Position numbers and translations under genes: made by a program | The notes under the pieces: model-generated | What the model was told of the DNA's origin: nothing | Databases searched by the model: none | Seen by the model: the letters and a program-made list of their open reading frames with translations, nothing else | Shown here: positions 60,273-64,000 of the stretch, piece after piece | Layout: the number at the start of each line of letters is the position of its first letter | Numbering within the stretch: the first letter of the stretch is position 1 | Origin: Amycolatopsis circi | GTDB taxonomy: Bacteria > Actinomycetota > Actinomycetes > Mycobacteriales > Pseudonocardiaceae | DNA: 64,000 nucleotides | Assembly (NCBI RefSeq): GCF_003385235.1 | Contig: NZ_PQIA01000024.1 | Location: 1 to 64,000, forward strand | Direction: 5' to 3'

Positions 60273-61613
60273 ATGTCCTCCAGTCCTGGCGTCGCCGCTC
60301 CGTCTCCGGCGCTGATGCGGCGCGTGGTTTTCGCGTCCGCCATCGGCAATACCGTCGAGACCTACGATTACGCGGTCTACGGCTTTCTGACGGTCGTGCT
60401 TTCGAAACTGTTCTTCCCCGCGCAACAGCCGGGCGTCGCGTTGCTGTCGGCCTTCGCGGTGTTCGGGGTCGCCTTCGTGGTGCGGCCGCTGGGTTCGCTG
60501 CTGTTCGGCTCGATCGCGGACCGGATCGGGCGCAAGCCCGCGCTGGTGGCCACGGTCGCGTTGATGGCGGGCAGCACGGCGGCGATCGGCGTGCTGCCGC
60601 CGGTGGCGTCGATCGGTGTCTGGGCGCCGATTCTGCTGGTGCTGTTCCGGTTGCTGCAGGGGCTCGCCGCGGGTGGCGAGTACGGCACGGCCATGACTTA
60701 CGCCGCCGAGTTCACCCCGCGCGGCAAGCGCGGCGCGATGACCAGCCGGGTGCAGATGGGGAGCGTGGCGAGTCTGCTGCTGGCCGCGGGCGCGGTGCTG
60801 TTGCTGAGTACCCTGCTGACGCCCGCGGCGATGGCGAGCTGGGGCTGGCGGATCCCGTTCCTGCTGGCCCTGCCGCTGGGCCTGGTCGGGCTCTACATCC
60901 GTTCGCAGCTCGACGAATCCCCGGAGTTCCGGGCGTTGGAGCACCGCACGCAAGTGCCCGCCTCGCCGGTCAAGGAGTCGTTCACCGCGCACTGGCGGCT
61001 GATCGTGCTGATCTTCGGCATCGCCGCGTTCCAGCAGGTCGGCTACTACGTCGCCTTCACCTACGCGCAGACGTACCTGATCCGGCTCGGGTTCTCGCAG
61101 TCGCAGGCCACTCTGGCGACGGTGATCAGCATCGCGGTGGCGGTGGTGCTGGTCGCGTTGGGCGGGCCGCTGTCGGATCGGTGGGGCCGGTGGCCGATGC
61201 TGCTCGGGCTGTCCGCGGGCGCCTTCGTGCTGGCCTATCCGCTGTTCATCGGGCTCTCCTCGGCGAAAAGCCTGGGCGCGGCCATCGGGATGACGGTCCT
61301 GCTCGGCGTCCTGCCCGCGTTGTACACGTCGGTGGCTCCGGCGTCCTATGTGGAGGTTCTTCCCGCCCGGGTGCGCGCAACCGTGTTCGCGGTCGGGTTC
61401 GCGTTGGCGGCGACGTTGCTGGGCGGTCCGGCGCTGTATGTCAGCCAGACGCTGGTGCAAGTCACCGGGGACAACCGTGCACCCGCGCTGTTCCTCATGT
61501 TCGGTGCGCTGTTGAGCTTGATCGCGGCGTTGTTCGTGCGGCGGGCGACCAAGCGGGTGGAGGATGCGGAGCCAGCTCCGACGGTCAGCGAGCGGTCTCC
61601 CGAAGGGGTGTGA
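60273..61613 (+). CDS. MHS-type MFS transporter (metabolite:H+ symporter)
   Basis: This 446-residue importer has 12 hydrophobic segments. ASAIGNTVETYDYAVYGFL at the start, GSIADRIGRKPALVATV in the loop between helices 2 and 3, and LLQGLAAGGEYGTAMTYAAE in helix 4 are hallmarks of the metabolite:H+ symporter group (ShiA/ProP-like), which take up organic acids. The ATG follows GGGAG. It is followed after 3 bases by the MmgE/PrpD gene, so uptake and metabolism are co-expressed from the TetR-operator promoter. GC content rises here compared with the mobile region to the left. Confidence 0.92.
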   Translation: MSSSPGVAAPSPALMRRVVFASAIGNTVETYDYAVYGFLTVVLSKLFFPAQQPGVALLSAFAVFGVAFVVRPLGSLLFGSIADRIGRKPALVATVALMAGSTAAIGVLPPVASIGVWAPILLVLFRLLQGLAAGGEYGTAMTYAAEFTPRGKRGAMTSRVQMGSVASLLLAAGAVLLLSTLLTPAAMASWGWRIPFLLALPLGLVGLYIRSQLDESPEFRALEHRTQVPASPVKESFTAHWRLIVLIFGIAAFQQVGYYVAFTYAQTYLIRLGFSQSQATLATVISIAVAVVLVALGGPLSDRWGRWPMLLGLSAGAFVLAYPLFIGLSSAKSLGAAIGMTVLLGVLPALYTSVAPASYVEVLPARVRATVFAVGFALAATLLGGPALYVSQTLVQVTGDNRAPALFLMFGALLSLIAALFVRRATKRVEDAEPAPTVSERSPEGV

Positions 61614-61616
61614 CCC

Positions 61617-62933
61617 GTGTTGCTCACCGATCTCGCTGAGCAACTCGACACCGCGGCCCCGAGGATCTCCGGCGAGCTGATCGACCAAGCCGGCACCTGT
61701 CTTCTCGACGCGCTGGCCTGCGCCTACGGCGGACGCGACCTGCCGTGGGCCAGGCAGGCCAGCGCGATCGCGGGCAGCGGCGACGATGCCACGATCTGGG
61801 CGACCGGCGGTCGAAGGACAGGGCTCGCGGACGCGGTGTTCGCGAATTCCGTTGCCTGCCATGCGTTGCTGCACGAGGACACGCATGCCGAAAGCCGGGT
61901 GCATCCCGGGACGGTGGTGCTTCCGGCGGCGCTGGCGATCGGGGAACGGCTGCGCTCGCCGTTGCCCGCGCTGCTGCGGGCGATCGTCCTCGGCTACGAG
62001 GCCATCGCGCAGGTTTCGGCCGCGGTGCTGACCGAGGAGTTCGGCGTACGCGGATGGCGGGCCAGCAGTGTCTTCGGTCCCTTTGGCGCCGCGGCTGCGG
62101 CGGCGCATTTGCTGGGGCTCAGTCCAGCGGCCGCCGCGCACGCGTTCGGGATTGCTGCCAGCTCCGCTGCGGGCCTGTGCCAGTGGGCGCACGACGGGAC
62201 CGCCGAGGTGTTCTTCCAGAATGCCGGAGCGTCGCGGGCAGGCGTCGTCGCCGCGCTGCTCGCCCAGGAAGGCGCGACCGGCGCGGCGTCGGCGGTGGAC
62301 GGGATTTTCGGCCTGCGCCAGGCGTTCGGCGGTGCACGGGACGAAGCCGGGCCGCCGGACGTCCGGCTGGACCGGATGGCGATCTCGCAGACGTTTTTCA
62401 AGGCGTACCCGTCGTGTGCGTTGACCCAGGAACCGATCGACGCGGCCATCGTCCTTTCCGGACAAGGAATCGACCCCGAGCAGGTCGTCGAAGCCACGGT
62501 GTACACGTCCGGCGTGGCGGCACGCTATCCGGGCTGTGACAACGCGACTGCCTTGGCGGCGCCGATTTCCCGGCAGATGAGCCTGCAGTTCGCGGTGGCG
62601 GCCGCGTTGACCGACGGCGCGATCCGTCCGGACCGCTATGCCGGAGCGCTCGATCCGCGGCTGGCGAAGCTGGCGGCGCGGATCTCGGTAGCCGTGGATC
62701 CTGTTGCGGACGCGGCTTTTCCGGCGAGCCGGGACGCGCGAGTGGCAGTCCGGCTCGCCGACGGACGCGTCGTGTCCGCGGAAAGCCGGGCGCAGGTTCC
62801 GGTGTCCGTGACCGGGAAGTTCCGCTCCTGCGCGGAACCGGTGCTGGGCGCGGGGGTCGACACGGTCCTGCGGGCCGTCCGGGAACCCTTCTCCGGCACC
62901 GATTCCGCGGAGTTCGTCGCGCATCTGCGCTGA
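61617..62933 (+). CDS. MmgE/PrpD family protein
   Basis: This 438-residue protein matches the MmgE/PrpD family (2-methylcitrate dehydratase-like). Blocks include LDALACAYGGRDLPWARQAS, ANSVACHALLHEDTHAESRVHPG, AIVLGYEAIAQV and FKAYPSCALTQEPIDAAIVL. Family members dehydrate or isomerise small di- and tricarboxylates. The exact substrate is not evident. It starts at a GTG 3 bases after the transporter stop and ends just before the second TetR-type promoter. With a hydantoinase-type gene downstream it suggests a catabolic pathway for an organic acid or cyclic amide. Confidence 0.92.
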   Translation: MLLTDLAEQLDTAAPRISGELIDQAGTCLLDALACAYGGRDLPWARQASAIAGSGDDATIWATGGRRTGLADAVFANSVACHALLHEDTHAESRVHPGTVVLPAALAIGERLRSPLPALLRAIVLGYEAIAQVSAAVLTEEFGVRGWRASSVFGPFGAAAAAAHLLGLSPAAAAHAFGIAASSAAGLCQWAHDGTAEVFFQNAGASRAGVVAALLAQEGATGAASAVDGIFGLRQAFGGARDEAGPPDVRLDRMAISQTFFKAYPSCALTQEPIDAAIVLSGQGIDPEQVVEATVYTSGVAARYPGCDNATALAAPISRQMSLQFAVAAALTDGAIRPDRYAGALDPRLAKLAARISVAVDPVADAAFPASRDARVAVRLADGRVVSAESRAQVPVSVTGKFRSCAEPVLGAGVDTVLRAVREPFSGTDSAEFVAHLR

Positions 62934-62949
62934 ATCGACAAGTTGTTGC

Positions 62950-62978
62950 TTGACTCGACACTATGTCGTGTCTAATCT
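62950..62978 (+). promoter_or_regulatory. promoter with TetR-type operator in the spacer (site 2)
   Basis: TTGACT (62950-62955) and TAATCT (62973-62978) are 17 bases apart and frame CGACACTATGTCG (62956-62968). The string GCTTGACTCGACAC is shared exactly with site 1. It lies 36 bases before the hydantoinase gene. Confidence 0.8.
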
Positions 62979-63013
62979 GGCTCGCAGGCCGGGAGCCGTT
63001 CCACGGAAGGACA

Positions 63014-64000
63014 ATGACGTTGCGTTCCGAAGTCACGTTTCAGATCGGGTGCGACATCGGCGGTACGTTCACCGACGTCGTCGCGCTCGCCTCGGACGGA
63101 CAGTCCTATGCGGACAAGTCCGACACCGTCCCGGACGACCTCGCCGCGGGATTGCTTGCCGCGCTGGAGAATCTCGCCGCCCGCGTCGGGCTGCCGCTGA
63201 CTGAGCTGCTCGCCGCGACTACGCGGTTCGTGAACGGCACGACCGTGGTGACGAACGCGGTCGCCGAATTGCGCGGCGCGAAGGTCGGGCTGATCACCAC
63301 GCAGGGCTTCGGCGACAACCTGCTGATCGCGCGTTCGGCCCGCAACGCGCACCGCGATCACCACAAGCAGCTCAGCCTTCCGCAGATCGTCGCCCGCGAG
63401 AACGTGCTCGAGGTGCCCGAGCGGATCGACCGCAAGGGCCGGGTCGTCGTTCCGCTCACCGAGCGTCGGGCGCGCGAGGCCGTGGAAGCGCTGGCGGCCA
63501 AGGGCGTCGAGTCGATCGCCGTGTCCCTGTTGTGGGGCTTCGCGAACCCGGAACATGAGGAACTGCTCGCCTCGATCGTCGAAGCCGAGCATCCGGAGCT
63601 GTTCTTGAGCGTCGCGTCACGGCTGCACCCGGTCATCCGGGAGTACGAGCGGACGATGACCACGGTGCTCAACGCGTTCACCGGGATCCGGGTCGCCGAG
63701 TACACCGAGCGGATCGAGCGCGAGCTGGCGGCGCGCGGGCTGCGCGAACCGGTCGCGTTCATGCAGGGCTTCGGCGGCACGTCGAGCGCGGCGGAAGCCC
63801 GGCAGCGGCCGATCACGCTCATCGACTCCGGACCGGCCGGCGGCGTGATAGGGGCGCGGGCGCTGGCCGACCGGCTCGGTCTCAAGGACATCGTCACCGC
63901 GGACATGGGCGGCACGTCGTTCGACGTTTCCGTGCTGCGCGACGCGACCCCGAACGTGACCCGGCGGGTGATGCTGGGGGAGCGGTTCCTGACCGCGCTG
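63014..64000 (+). CDS. hydantoinase/oxoprolinase A-type enzyme (3' end beyond window)
   Basis: The first 329 residues are visible. IGCDIGGTFTDVVAL near the start and ADMGGTSFDVSVL near residue 298 are the paired nucleotide-binding motifs of the hydantoinase A/oxoprolinase family (actin-like ATPase fold). TTRFVNGTTVVTNAV, GLITTQGFGDNLLIAR, REYERTMTTVLNAF and MQGFGGTSSAAEA are typical family blocks. Members hydrolyse cyclic amides or carboxylate ketones with ATP, together with a B subunit that should follow outside the window. The ATG has GGAAGG upstream. It has its own TetR-type promoter. Confidence 0.93.
   Translation, partial: MTLRSEVTFQIGCDIGGTFTDVVALASDGQSYADKSDTVPDDLAAGLLAALENLAARVGLPLTELLAATTRFVNGTTVVTNAVAELRGAKVGLITTQGFGDNLLIARSARNAHRDHHKQLSLPQIVARENVLEVPERIDRKGRVVVPLTERRAREAVEALAAKGVESIAVSLLWGFANPEHEELLASIVEAEHPELFLSVASRLHPVIREYERTMTTVLNAFTGIRVAEYTERIERELAARGLREPVAFMQGFGGTSSAAEARQRPITLIDSGPAGGVIGARALADRLGLKDIVTADMGGTSFDVSVLRDATPNVTRRVMLGERFLTAL

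Noticed and set aside
59655..62924. A minus-strand open frame of over 1,000 codons opposite the TetR, MFS and MmgE genes.
   Set aside because: It is Arg/Gln/Gly-rich, has no domain and lies antisense to four well-supported genes. Long antisense frames are expected in high-GC DNA with GC-rich third positions.

Overview
The window is high-GC actinobacterial DNA. Gene content (ESX-associated EspG/DUF3558 genes, XRE-DUF5753 regulators, SCO6880-type conjugation genes, GTG starts, ATGA/GTGA overlaps) suggests a filamentous or nocardioform actinomycete of the Pseudonocardiales, for example an Amycolatopsis relative. This is inferred from gene content, not from a marker gene. No rRNA or intact tRNA is present.

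Most of the window, from the left edge to about 58.7 kb, reads as one mobile element (integrative-conjugative element or integrated plasmid), possibly with older islands inside it. From left to right it holds: (1) a leftward exported-protein operon with an S53 protease, an L,D-transpeptidase and a Ser/Gly-rich secreted protein (1-3.5 kb); (2) an HTH regulator divergent from a rightward type IV secretion operon of at least eleven genes, many start-stop overlapped (4-15.9 kb), with VirB6/TrbL-like, SCO6880-like, VirB4-like, NlpC/P60 and VirD4-like members; (3) a regulator/Nudix/HD segment (16-19.3 kb); (4) an ESX-associated four-gene operon and a secreted NucA/NucB nuclease with a small partner gene, punctuated by orphan type I-E-like CRISPR pieces whose two intact ends share a leader (19.3-26.3 kb); (5) a very large MobF relaxase-helicase, a zinc-ribbon protein and a 198-bp nested palindrome (26.5-33.5 kb); (6) an IS110-type element, SSB and XRE regulators (35-40 kb); (7) a leftward maintenance block with two DUF4192 paralogues, a primase-polymerase, a ParB-like protein, a class II glutamine amidotransferase overlapping a zinc-ribbon amidoligase, DprA, a frameshifted GP88-like gene, a LuxR-type HTH and a methyltransferase-like protein (40.6-52.8 kb); (8) an MFS pump coupled to a diguanylate cyclase, an HxlR regulator and an ImmA/IrrE-membrane protein pair (53.6-58.6 kb).

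At about 58.7 kb lies a fragment matching the 3' end of a tRNA gene, followed by a frameshifted gene remnant. It is a candidate attachment-site scar. Beyond it (59.4-64 kb) the DNA looks like ordinary chromosome: a TetR regulator, an MHS-type transporter, an MmgE/PrpD protein and the start of a hydantoinase A-type enzyme. Two near-identical promoters (TTGACT, 17 bp, TATTCT or TAATCT) carry a CGACA...TGTCG operator in the spacer, which suggests that the TetR protein controls both the transporter/MmgE pair and the hydantoinase gene.

The genes fit together as follows. The relaxase, coupling protein and VirB4/VirB6-like proteins would transfer single-stranded DNA. The primase-polymerase, SSB, DprA and ParB-like proteins would protect, convert and maintain it. 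The cell-wall enzymes would open or remodel peptidoglycan. The amidoligase/glutamine amidotransferase pair, the nuclease pair and the ESX operon look like cargo. No integrase, cas gene or replication helicase is visible.
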